Assembly (NCBI RefSeq): GCF_024139115.2
Contig: NC_085140.1
Location: forward strand, 22,226,035 to 22,290,034
DNA from: Armigeres subalbatus
Lineage: Eukaryota; Arthropoda; Insecta; Diptera; Culicidae
Direction of reading: 5' to 3'
DNA length: 64,000 nucleotides
The translations under genes and the position numbers were made by a program. The notes below the pieces were generated by a model, which worked only from the letters and a program-made list of their open reading frames with translations, did not search any database and was not told where the DNA came from. Shown here in pieces: positions 22,711 through 32,279 of the stretch (positions are counted from its first letter, which is position 1; each line of letters opens with the position of its first letter).

Positions 22711-23026
22711 GCTTCTTCTTCTTCATTGGCATTACATCCCCCACTGGGACATGGCCGCCTCGCTGCTTTGTGTTCATTAAGCACTTCCACAGTTATTTAC
22801 TGCAAGGTTTCTAAGCCAGGTTATCATTTTTGCATTCGTATATCATGAGGCTAACACGATGATGCTTAATGCCCAGGGAAGTCGAGACAGTTGTCTAGAC
22901 TGGCACCGGGAATCGAACCCAGCCAACCTCCACATGGTCTTGCTTTGTAGCCGCGCATCTTACCGCACGACTAACGAGCACCATCCCCCTCCCATAGCGA
23001 AACAACGCTATTTTTTTAATGATTTT
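22711..23026 (-). mobile_element. tRNA-derived SINE, copy 2
   Basis: Same family as the copies at 18583 and 25783. It has a box A/B head on the minus strand at 22900-22975 and a CTTCTTC tail at the left. It is bounded by the 10-bp duplication TCGAAATTAC at 22701-22710 and 23027-23036. It carries about 45 bp more 5' sequence than the other copies and has more substitutions, for example in box A. Confidence 0.82.
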
Positions 23027-23036
23027 TCGAAATTAC

Positions 23037-23644
23037 ACGACTTTTTCAAACCTTTTTTTCCACAATTCAAATCATGTAAATGAATAATTTAATGTAGGAT
23101 GATTATAATATTTTTCCTGCGCACATAAATTAAATGTCTAAAAAGAAAGATTCTTTCTCAAGTAAAGGCAACGCCGAGACTAATGCACGGCGTAAAGTTT
23201 TGTGCGGTGTCTGCCTATCGGATTTTTGTGCACGCTTCAATCATTTTCAGCTTGCGGGAGCCGTCGAATTGCACAGAAGCTAAAATAGAAGCTCGCTCCC
23301 CAACAACGTTCGTGCTCGTGAAGCTCATGCAAAAAACACCTTGTGGCACGAATCCTGGAGTACCGGATAGTCGGCACGCCACGGGAAAGGTGTCAGGTTT
23401 GAAGTTGAAATCTATGGCCTACTATTACCACTATGAAAGTTGCTTTTTGTTTTAGTCCGGAAAGGGTATTATTGAGGTTTGCACTACAATTCCAGTTCTG
23501 CACTGGGGCAGTCGGTTTGTTGACTCCTCCGGGAACGCGTACGGGGCTTTGGATTGGTTTTAATTTTAGTTTATTCTACAAGTAATAAAATTGTCGTCAA
23601 TTATCAGATAACGGAAAGCACCATTCCCCTCCGAACTAGCAAAT
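23037..23644. other. Upstream region of the Tctex1 gene
   Basis: No coding frame is supported. The 300 bp at 23160-23460 are richer in G+C and could hold the promoter or an upstream untranslated exon of the following gene. I see no clear TATA box or initiator to place a start. Confidence 0.3.
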
Positions 23645-24341
23645 ATGGCATCATGGGGGCCATTAATCGGTGGTGCTTCGTAAGTAATTTGAAATGCATT
23701 TGAATATCCCATTATTGGAACATAATTATCATTATATAACCATTAACCACCGTGCCATGCAGTACCTCGACCACCACCTGTAGCAGTAATACCCGCCTGA
23801 CCCGCGCCTCCAGCAAGGGTGGAGCCGTTGGGTTGTTCAGCGATACGCTTACAGCCGCACTTGGCAAACGGAAGAATCGTTTCAAGGAACTCACCGAAGA
23901 GCTCAATCACCGAATCAATAAGGAGGAGAAAGAGGAACCCTACCAAAAGCCACTGTTCAACACGGAGAAAATTCACCGCATCATGGAACGAGTGATCGAG
24001 AAACAGTTCAACGTGGACGAGGAGGAGATGCGTTACATTTACGACCCGTCGAAAAACCTGCAAATGTGTCAGAATATATCCAAGCAGATCAAGGACCGAA
24101 TTAAGAATATGAACTATAAAAGGTTCGAAATACTCGAAATACTATAAACTAGATAAACAGCTAATTGTGTTTTAGGCATCGGATCATTAGTTTGGCAACC
24201 ATTGTCGAGAAGCAACAGCAAGGAGTGCATTACAAGATGAAATACATATTGGATCCCAAGATGGATGACTACATTCGGCACTATCACGAGACGCCTCACT
24301 TTTATGTGATTGCAACGGTTATTCTTGTGCACAAGGATTAA
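23645..24341 (+). CDS. Tctex1-domain dynein light chain-like protein, three exons
   Basis: Exons 23645-23679, 23763-24122 and 24176-24341 join in frame to 186 aa. Junctions are CTTC|GTAAGT...ATGCAG|TACC and AAAAG|GTTCGA...TTTTAG|GCAT. The second donor is weak, but the join restores a continuous domain. The C-terminal 115 or so residues form a Tctex1 fold: an amphipathic N-terminal helix (TEKIHRIMERVIEKQFN), a second helix (CQNISKQIKDRIKNMNY), and beta strands (RIISLATIVEKQQQGVHYK, YVIATVILVHKD). The N-terminal 70 residues are Ser/Thr- and charge-rich and probably disordered. Family members are light chains of dynein motors, many of them in cilia or sperm flagella. It resembles TCTEX1D/DYNLT2-5 types more than classical DYNLT1; the exact subtype is uncertain. 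Confidence 0.88.
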
Positions 24342-24636
24342 GTGCTTTATAGGCTATATTCGACCTGCGAGCTATATCATATGATACAAAGTAGCTTGAT
24401 GTTGAAATTCAGACATCAAAATGTCACTAGGCATAACGTATATGAAGTTTCATATCGAGATACAGTTTATCAAGTGATAAACATATAGGTGCAGTTAAAA
24501 TTCAAAATGTGTGTTTATATTATGTCCTACCCAAACAAACCATTTTTGCTGAATAGTTTTTTAGTCGCAGAAGACTATTTTTGGTTGAATAAGCGATCTA
24601 GAAGCTTTCAATATTTGTTGGATATTTATTATATTG

Positions 24637-24773
24637 TAGCCACGGGGGTGGTTTTGGACATAAAACCCCCCCAGAGACAACATTTTTAGAACAAGTTTTT
24701 TTTTCGAAATTTTTTTTTTCAGAAAACCCCCCCAGACCAATTTTCTGGCTACGCCACTGGTCCTTATATTGAA
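24637..24773. mobile_element. Short hAT-like MITE remnant
   Basis: The right end, read inverted, is GTGGCGTAGCCAGAAAATTG. The left end has the matching TAGCCACGGGGG but lacks the outermost bases. Both sides are bordered by TTATATTG (24629-24636 and 24774-24781), an 8-bp duplication as for hAT. The interior is CCCCCCCAGA-rich. Non-coding. Confidence 0.55.
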
Positions 24774-24879
24774 AAAGGAATGAAAGGTCTCCAGTAGCCT
24801 TGCGACCAAAGGCGTAGGATTGATTTTGTTGGAATATCAGGTAGTGTGCGACGCTTCGCTGTAGATCGAGCATGGAGGA

Positions 24880-25100
24880 AGCAGGCGCCAGTTAGTTGTA
24901 GTTGCTCTTGGGTAGATTAAGGAATATTGTTATGGTTGTATTGTATATACCTATTGTTGAATAAAGAGAACTGCAACTACTGGCAGAAGTATCAGTCTGT
25001 TGCCTGCTGTGGAGTGAGAGGGAACTCTAATTGTTATTCTTTGTGAGGGGTTTCCCTTCTCTGGCCAACTGGTTATGGGCCCAGTAGCGATTCCCGTTCT
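24880..25100 (+). mobile_element. Copia-type LTR fragment with primer-binding site
   Basis: GGTTATGGGCCCAG at 25071-25084 is the signature primer site of Ty1/copia elements that use an internal part of initiator tRNA-Met. It directly follows a stretch ending TTCTCTGGCCA that looks like the end of an LTR (with AATAAAGAGAACTGC as a poly(A) signal near 24959). No gag or pol follows, so only the LTR and leader are left. LTR start not determined. Confidence 0.55.
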
Positions 25101-25193
25101 CCATCTTAGTGGGATGTTATTGCCGTCGACGTTATCGCAGTGGGATCATGGATCGGCCGCATAAGTCGCGTGGCGCAGTGGGATCATGGCTTT

Positions 25194-25376
25194 TTTGCTA
25201 TAAAACCTAAAGCTTCTCTTCTTTTCGATATGCTTTCCATTATAATTCTTCACCTACGCTTTTGAACACTTTTAAAACCGCAGGCAGCCACCGGCTGCAG
25301 TGCTCAAAAGCGTAGGTGAAGAATTATAGTGGAAAGCATAGCGAAAAGAAGAGAAGCTTTAGGTTTTATAGCAAAA
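25194..25376. mobile_element. MITE with about 76-bp inverted arms
   Basis: The left arm 25194-25270 (TTTTGCTATAAAACCTAAAG...) is repeated inverted at 25300-25376 with only a few differences (for example TTCGATATGC versus TTCGCTATGC). About 30 bp separate the arms. It sits just beyond the end of the minus-strand Jockey-like LINE fragment. Non-coding. Confidence 0.75.
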
Positions 25377-25389
25377 TTGTAACGATTTT

Positions 25390-26765
25390 TGTAGAAAAGG
25401 AAATTATTTTATTGGGCATTATGTGAAAAAATTAGTTTTGAAAAAATATCCAGCAATCTACTACAATTGACACGAAGGCTTCGCCCTTTGGCTGAAAGTC
25501 CCGTGTCATCTGCAAACAAAGATTTTTGACACCCTGGTGGTAAGTCAGAAGTAAAAATGTTATACAATATGGGCCCCAGTATGCTGCCTTGGGGAACACC
25601 AGCTCTTACAGGTAATCTATCAGATTTAGAATTCTGATAGTTTACCTGCAGTGAGCGATCTGATAAATAATTTTGGATCAGTTTAATAATGTACAGAGGA
25701 AAATTAAAATTCATCAATTTTACAATCAAACCTTCATGCCAAACACTGTCAAATGCTTTATCTCTATCAAGAAGAGCAACTCTTCTTCTTCTTCTTATTG
25801 GCATTACATCCCCACACTGGGACAGAGCCGCCTCGCAGCTTAGTGTTCGCTAAGCACTTCCACAGTTATTAACTGCGAGGTTTCTAAGCCAGGTTACCAT
25901 TTTTGCATTCGTATATCATGAGGCTAGCACGATGATACTTTTATGCCCAGGGAAGTCGAGACAATTTCCAATCCGAAAATTGCCTAGACCGGCACCGGGA
26001 ATCGAACCCAGCCCAGCATGGTCTTGCTTTGTAGCCGCGCGTCTTACCGCACGGCTAAGGAGGGCCCCAAGAGCAGAAGAGCAACTCCAGTCGAATATCC
26101 CTCAGATTTGTTGTGCTGAATTAAATTCGTAACCCTTAATAACTGATGAGTGGTTGAATGCCCATGGCGAAAACCAAATTGCTCATCAGCAAAAATAGAA
26201 TTGTCATTAATATGAACCATCATTCTATTTAAAATAATCTTTTCAAACAGTTTGCTTATTGGAGAAAGAAAACTGATTGGGCGATAACTAGAAGCCTCAG
26301 CTGAATTTTTGTCCGGCTTCAAAATTGGAACAACTTTGGCGTTTATCCATTTATCTGGGAAGTATGACAATTGAAACATATGTTAAATAAATTAACCAAA
26401 AAGGATAAAGAGCTCTCAGGAAGTTTTTTGATAAGTGTGTAGAAAATACCATTATCACCCGGGGCTTTCATATTTTTAAATTTTCTAGTAATAGATCTCA
26501 CTTCATCCAAATTAGTTCCCAACGAAAGGTCAAACACATTCTCTTGATTGAGAATGGCTTCGAAGCTCCGTGTAACCTGATCCTCAATTGGACTAGTGAG
26601 ACCTAGACTAAAATTATGGGCACTCTCGAACTGCTGAGCAAGTTTTTGAGCCTTTTCGCCATTTGTTAATAAAAGTTTATTTTCCTCTTTAAGCGCTGGA
26701 ATTGGCTTTTGAATTTTCGTTAATTTCCAAAAGGGCTTCGAATTAGGATCCAACTTTGAGACATT
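25390..26765 (-). pseudogene. Juan/Jockey-like LINE ORF2 fragment (RT), split by a SINE
   Basis: Reading down the minus strand: KPFWKLTK (26750), KAPGDNGIFYTLIKKLPESS (26440), SYRPISFLSPISKLFEKIIL (26270), GFRHGHSTTHQLLRVTNLI (26150), then a SINE, then DKAFDSVWHEGL (25760), AGVPQGSILGPILYN (25600) and the catalytic FADDTG (25510). It ends near 25390, before the thumb region. Residues are almost the same as in the full-length copy at 46417-50861, so it is the same family. The 5' border at 26765 is fused in frame to another LINE. The true 5' end of this family is present at 29543, so a large internal loss probably occurred. Confidence 0.85.
25783..26075 (-). mobile_element. tRNA-derived SINE, copy 3, inside a LINE
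   Basis: Same family and orientation as copies 1 and 2. It is flanked by the perfect 12-bp duplication GAAGAGCAACTC (25771-25782 and 26076-26087). The duplicated bases are LINE coding sequence, and the LINE frame continues across when the SINE and one duplicate are taken out. The SINE is therefore younger than the LINE fragment. Confidence 0.9.
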
Positions 26766-27830
26766 TTTCTGCTCCTGCACTGATACACACCATGTTTCGC
26801 TAGCGTATAGCAGCACAGATTTTACGTTAGAGTTGAAAATTCGTATTTTGGTGCGCTCACTTATCTGCCTGTTTTTTCAGATATTTCTTAAACTCGTAAA
26901 GGCAGCCCTTGCTTTCTTGATCCGTCGATCTTGGTACCGCCGTTTGACGCCATTTGGCTACCAAGATATTGGAAGCTTTCAACATGAAAAATTTCGACAC
27001 TCGACACACTCCACTGGTTGCCCGGCTACTGTGTAACTGAGAGGGGTCACCGTGTTTACATCCAACGATTTGGTTTTGTTGACGTTGATGACTAAGCCTG
27101 CCGAAGAGGAGCACTCGACAAGCTCATTGACCTCACTCTGCATATCAGAGCGCCGTTGAGCGAGGAGTGCAACGTCATCAGCCAATTCGAAGTCGTTTAG
27201 GTGCTCCATGGTTATAGGCTGCCGTAACATCCCGCGGTTTGGTTGACGATCAATCGCACCTACCAGAATCTCGTCGATTACGATGCGGAACAGTAACGGT
27301 GAAAGAATATATGCCTCACACCAGCTACGACCCGGATAGGGTCGGACAAGACCCCATTGTGCAGAACTCTACACGAAAAGGCCTCGTACTGTATCTCGAT
27401 GAGGCCAATGATTTTCTCAGGAACCCCCTTGTGTCTCAGGGTGCCCCACATATGTTCGTGATTGAGACGATCGAAAGCTTTTTCGTAGTCAATGAATACC
27501 AAGTAAAGGGACTCTTGGAATTCGGTGACCTGATCCAGAATGATACGAAGCGTGACAATATGGTCCTCACAGGATCTCCCGGCACGGAATCCGGCCTGCT
27601 GCCGTCGGAGAGTCGCATCGATCTTCTGCTGAATCCGGGCAAGGATAACTTTGCATTACGAAATAAACGATGCAGTAGTTGAGCGGATGTCATGGGGTCA
27701 GCTTTATTCGATTTTATGCTTTGGATGGCTGTTTGAATCTCTGGCAGTGATGGAGCTTCGGAATTGATGTGTGTTATACGTCGAATCCTAGGCAGATCAT
27801 GCCGAGGTGGTGATGGCCTGGCCGGCACTT
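26766..27830 (-). pseudogene. Second-type LINE reverse transcriptase fragment
   Basis: Minus-strand blocks: SLPEIQTAIQSIKSNKADP (27740), a degraded thumb, then FIDYEKAFDRLNHEHMWGTL (27490), VLHNGVLSDPIRVVAGVR (27360), the core DFELADDVALLAQRRSDM (27170), VINVNKTKSLDVNT (27070), then TKIRIFN-like and NVKSVLLYASETWC (26810). The catalytic box is LADD. It belongs to the same LINE type as 20850-21335. Multiple frame changes. Its 3' part is cut off at 26766, where the Jockey-like fragment starts. Confidence 0.78.
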
Positions 27831-27954
27831 GAAAAAGTTGTGCGAAGTGCTCGAATCGGCAGGTTTACAAAATCTCATTCCTAAAGCCAGAAAACTCGGC
27901 AACAGATACCACAATCGGCGGAATCCTTTACTTTTTTTCATGGATCGAATCACC

Positions 27955-29021
27955 GGGTTAGGGTCATTTGGCCGAATGCCGTTTGGCCGAATGTCGTTTT
28001 GCCGAATGCCATTTGGCCGTACGCCATTTAGCCGAATGCCGTTTGGCCGAATAGTTGAAATACGTTTCCTTACGAAGTGAGTAGTGAGAAACAAGAAGGA
28101 AGAATGAAGAAGGAAGAAGGAATAAGGAAGAAGAAAGAAGGAAGAATGAAGAAGGAATAAGGAAGAAGAAAGAAGAAAGAAGTAAGAATGAAGAAGGAAG
28201 AAAGAAGAAGGAAGAAGGAAGAAGTAATAAGGAAGAAGGAAGAGGGTAGAAGGAAAAAGGAAGAATGAAGAAGGAAGATTGAAGAAAGAAGAAGGAAGCA
28301 GGGTGAAGGAGGAAGCAAGAAAGAAGAAATAAGAAGAAGGAATAAGGAAGACGGAAGAAGGAAGAAAGAAGAAGGCAAAAGGAAGAGGGAAGAAGGAATA
28401 CGGAAGAAGGAAAAAGTAAGAAGGAGCAAAGAAGAAGGAAAAAGGAAGAAGGAAGAAAGAAGAAGGAAGAAGGAAAAAGGAAAAAGGAAGAAGGAAGAAA
28501 GAAGGAAGAAAGAAGGAAGAAGGAAAGGGAAGAAGAAAAACGGAAAAAGGAAGAAGAAAAACGGAAAAAGGAAGAAGGAAGAAGGAAGAAGGAAAAAGGA
28601 ACAAGGAAGAAGGAAGAAAGCAGAAGGAAGAAGGAACAAGGAAGATGGAAGAATGAAGAAGGAAGAAGGAAGAAGGAAGAAGGAAGAAGAAAGATGAAGG
28701 AAGAAGGAAGAAGGGAGAAAGAAGAAGGAAGAAGGAAGTAGGAAGAAGGAAGAACGAAGAAGAAAGAAGGAAGAAGGAAGAAAGAAGAAGGAAGAAAGAA
28801 GAAGGAAGAAGGAAGAAGAAAGAAGGAAGAAGGAAGAATGAAGAATGAAGGACGAAGAAGGGTGAAGGAAGAAGGCAGAAAGAAGAAGGAAGTAGGAAGA
28901 AGGACCACTCGAAAATTGAGGTCAAATTTTTTTAACTATTCGGCCAAACGACCCGTTCGGCCAAACGGCATTTGGCCAAATGGCGTTCAGCCAAACGGCA
29001 TTCGGCCAAATGGTCTGACAC
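27955..29021. mobile_element. Foldback element with TTTGGCCGAATGCCG arms and polypurine core
   Basis: The left arm (27962-28070) is a tandem 15-mer of the type TTTGGCCGAATGCCG. The right arm (28935-29015) is the same 15-mer array inverted, and both arms end inward with GGCCGAATAGTT. The flanks share a perfect 9-bp direct repeat CGAATCACC (27946-27954 and 29022-29030), the likely target duplication. Between the arms lies an 0.8 kb GAA/GGAAGAA array. No transposase is coded. Confidence 0.75.
28080..28905. repeat. Polypurine GAAGGAAGAA array
   Basis: About 825 bp in which the plus strand is almost only A and G, in 3-, 4- and 7-bp steps (GAAGAAG, GAAGGAA), with rare T or C. The minus strand translates in all three frames to Ser/Phe/Leu-rich strings of up to 383 residues. 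These are repeat artefacts. Such a strand-biased purine tract can form triplex DNA and stall polymerases. Confidence 0.93.
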
Positions 29022-29039
29022 CGAATCACCTGGGCTAGA

Positions 29040-29543
29040 GGTAGATTCGATTTGCTCAATTTCATCATGAATCAAATCGAACTGATTGCTCAGTTCGATA
29101 GGAGAAGAATTATTTTCAATGTTAGTGTTACGAGTAATGTCTGAAGCCTCCAGCTTCCTTCTATTTTTTTTCTGCGCTTTGGCAGGACGGTCTTGAACCC
29201 TTGTTTCTTAAAAGTAAGTGGAGAATTCAGAGACTCATCCTGTCTCTTGTTTTTATTAATGCTCATTGCTGAGCGTGGAGACATGACCTTCTAAGAGGGT
29301 TTTTTCAGAACGGTGTCCCTGCAGGATTACCACCGAGTGTCGAAATTTTACTTCCGCAAACGGGTCCAACGTAAAACGAAGGCACGGGTCCTTGCAAAGA
29401 TCGTAACGGTATCAGTGGGTACAAATAGCGCTGAGAAGCACTGTTGAAATTAAAATAGCTTCGGGTAGAAGAACTTAACTTAACAACTTCCTTCAGCAAA
29501 GAGAGAAAAGAACCATACAACACGAAAGCAAGATGCGGTCCGA
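29040..29543 (-). pseudogene. Juan/Jockey-like LINE 5' end: leader and ORF1 start
   Basis: The minus strand from 29543 matches the 5' leader of the full-length copy at 46417 (for example GCTTTCGTGTTGTATGGTTC here against GCTTTCGTGCTGTGCGGTTC there). ORF1 then starts MSINKNKRQDESLNSPL at 29266. It stops after about 230 bp of ORF1, where the foldback begins. It has the same orientation as 25390-26765, so both may be parts of one rearranged copy. Confidence 0.8.
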
Positions 29544-30055
29544 TTCTAAGAAATTGTATTTTTCTGTACAGACATAGTGATTCCCTTGTAGTAATAAGCC
29601 TGAACAATTAAACGCAAGATCTTGACGAATGAAACTATGAAAAATTACACCTTAATAGAGTTTCGTGGTACTGTGAAACATTGGAGTTTGATAGCTATTG
29701 CCTACACGAAACTCGCATGAATATTTGGATTAAGTTGGGAAATATTAAATTTATAGAAACGAATCAAGTGAGTCCACTTTCCCCTACCCATACTATGCCC
29801 AAAAACAATTGCATTTTTCTCTCTCCCATATACCTACTGTTGTGTTGTATCCATATCAAGCTGTAATTGTACATTGCTATTTAACCAGAAAAGATCATAT
29901 TTAAAATCACCACATATTTTGACCCCTTGTGTTAAAGTCTTCTCTAAAAAATCGTTTTGAAGTGTCAATTTCGAATAAATTCACATCATCAATGAATAAT
30001 ACGATATTCACAATTGGTCACCATGTAAGTAATTTACAAGATCGAAAGCAGTACA
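29544..30055. other. Region upstream of mos
   Basis: AT-rich, without a supported coding frame. It should contain the mos promoter and 5' leader. No TATA box or initiator can be chosen with confidence. An ATG followed directly by TAA at 30023 (ACCATGTAAGTAA) precedes the mos start by 33 bp. It could be a minimal upstream ORF or, read as GTAAGT, a splice donor. Confidence 0.3.
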
Positions 30056-31551
30056 ATGACGATGTCCCAAACATATCCCTACTTCTCTCGATCTAAAAGG
30101 CTCCCCACCAAACTCGCCGTACCGAAGATCGAGATCAATTTCGACACCCCGAATCGGGAGCGCTTCCTTCGTGACGAATTCTGCCAGAGCAACAGCTCCA
30201 ACTACACGGTTCTGGGCCGTGGTAGCTATGGCGTGGTCATAAAAGCGGCCTACAAAAGCCAACATGTGGCCGTGAAGATTGTGGAAAAACATCGCAAGTA
30301 CCGCTGTCGGTATGATTCCCTGCGAAACGAAGCGAATGTGTTGGGTCTGAAGCACGAGAACATTGTGCGAGTGGTGAAGATCATCTCCGGCGCTCGGTAC
30401 GGATTGGTTATTATGGAACGGTTCGATGGATATTGTCTGCAGAGTGTGCTGAATCGGAGCTATGAGATCACAATCTATCACCGATTGCTGTAAGATTTTG
30501 GGGTTACACAGTGTTTCAAAGGACTTTTTTCGGAGCTTCAAATTGAATGATGGTTTTAGCGTTTATATGCTTTTGATCGGGGTACATATAAAATACGTCT
30601 TTTGAAACACTATGAAATTACGGTCAATAAATTAATTAAAATATTCAAATGGATTCTAGGATTCTGTGTGACATAATCAACGGACTCTGTTTCTGCCATC
30701 GCCACCATATTGTTCATCTAGATGTGAAACCTCAGAATGTGATAGTTTGTGTGCTGCTCCCGGGTTGTTCATCGATTAGAAACTATTCCTGCAAGCTGTG
30801 CGATTTCGGATCGTCGGTCAATTTGGATAAACCGGACATGGTCCAATCGAATAATAATCGTGGGACAATCCGGTACATGGCTCCGGAGTTACTTCGAGGA
30901 CTTGATCTAGTAAACGAGTTGGCCGATGTCTACTCGTTCGGCATAACGATGTGGCAATTGAGCGAAAGCAAAGATCCTTACGAGTCAATAGCGTCTAATG
31001 AAGCCGTTGCCTACAACGTGGTCAAGAAGAAAATACGTCCGGACAGTGTTACAACAATAGAAATATTGCGCTCAGAGCCGGTATCTATTCCGGTGGGTAA
31101 CAATTTCCACCATCAAGCATCCCGCGGTCGCAAAAATAGCGATAACTCGATGGAGTCCTCCCAAACCTACCTAAAGGGGAACGGCAATTCGCACATTAGC
31201 TTCCACAGTAGCATCCTTGTTTCGTCGAACACTTCCGACCAGCAGCAGCGTCCCGACTATTCGACCGACGCCATGCGTGATGAGCTCCAACAACAGGGCA
31301 TCGACCTGCTGGGGATTGAGGCCACCGAGGAGTACGATGAGGACGATGATGGTGCACCGAGCCTAGCTGCGCTGGATGCCCTTTTCGTACAGGTGGTTGA
31401 GTTGCATGCCGTCAATCAAAATTATATTCGACAAGAATATAGAAACCTGTACAGGAGATGTTGGCAACACGAAGCCATTCGGCGTCCTACTACTGCTGAT
31501 GTTCGTGCCACGTTGCATGGCATGGTGGAGCGGATTGTTAGTTGTAAATAG
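30056..31551 (+). CDS. mos: Mos-type serine/threonine protein kinase, two exons
   Basis: Exons 30056-30489 and 30660-31551 (TTGCT|GTAAGA...TTCTAG|GATT) join in frame to 441 aa. The kinase domain has the glycine loop GRGSYGVV (54-61), Lys74 in VAVK, Glu92, the catalytic loop HLDVKPQN (Asp166, Asn171), the metal-binding DFG (193-195) and APE (219-221). HLDVKP in place of HRDLKP and CDFGSS are typical of Mos kinases, which act above MAPK kinase in oocyte meiosis. Between residues about 274 and 395 the C-lobe carries an insertion rich in Ser, Asn, Gln and acids (EEYDEDDDG). The last helix resumes at YRNLYRRCWQHEAIRRPT. The start is the first ATG; another in-frame ATG lies two codons on. A hAT MITE follows 275 bp after the stop. 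Confidence 0.88.
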
Positions 31552-31826
31552 TTTATGTAGTGTGTTTTGTATCTGAGTGTTAAATGTTGTCTTTTATCAC
31601 CTGTTTGGCTCCACGGCAGCTTGTTGTTACTAGCATGCGAGCTTATATTTGTTTGTTTTGTCCTTTATACTTAGAAAATTTTCCTAGATTAGGAATTCCA
31701 AAATTTTATTCATTGATATTATTTAAAATATCTTTTCAAAAAAATCGTGCGATACAAAATACACATATTCCCATCGCAGTAGCTCACTATCGTTTTATTT
31801 TTAGACATGAGGATGACAGACATCAG

Positions 31827-32271
31827 CAGTGTTGTAAAATGTCATTTGCATTCGTTTGTATAATTTTTCCAGAACTTTTTTCAGTAGTTAGCTATCAACT
31901 ATCAAGTATGGCGAACTTATAGCGCTTAAATGTGGCTACAACTTTGTCTACCAATATATTGCTGTAAATATGTAATCTGGGGCGTGGGAGGCAAAATGTC
32001 ATTCAAATGACATTATGTCAAATGACACGTGACATTTTGGAGAGATTTCACTCTTTAGCCTCAGATGTCATATTTAGAGCAATGTTTGGAAAAAAAATAG
32101 CACTACTCAAGCGGTGTGCGCACATCTAAAATTATGAAGTATTGCGCATAAATGTCATTGTCTTCAACGACGAAACGAAAAGTTTCAATGCAAAAAGCAA
32201 TAAATTGGGCTTCTGAAGAAAGTTATGAACAAATTAGTCAAATGACATGCAGATGACATTTTACAAGACTG
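31827..32271. mobile_element. hAT MITE, 445 bp, perfect 8-bp target duplication
   Basis: It starts CAGTGTTGTAAAATGTCAT and ends with the inverted form, read back as CAGTCTTGTAAAATGTCAT. It is bordered by GACATCAG at 31819-31826 and 32272-32279, a perfect 8-bp duplication as made by hAT transposases. Several TCAAATGACAT words lie inside near the ends. It lies in the 3' flank of mos and may contribute to its 3' UTR. The element at 54073-54392 is a related copy in reverse orientation. Confidence 0.88.
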
Positions 32272-32279
32272 GACATCAG

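Noticed and set aside
23743..24063. Minus-strand frame opposite the Tctex1 exon
   Set aside because: Antisense shadow of exon 2 of the Tctex1 gene, which has family motifs and splice signals on the plus strand.
27774..28925. Long minus-strand frames (383, 314 and 189 codons) rich in Ser, Phe and Leu
   Set aside because: All three frames of the same polypyrimidine strand are open because the array lacks stop-forming bases. It is a repeat artefact, not a membrane protein.
30008..30541. 177-codon minus-strand frame opposite mos exon 1
   Set aside because: Shadow of the kinase exon; it has no recognisable domain.
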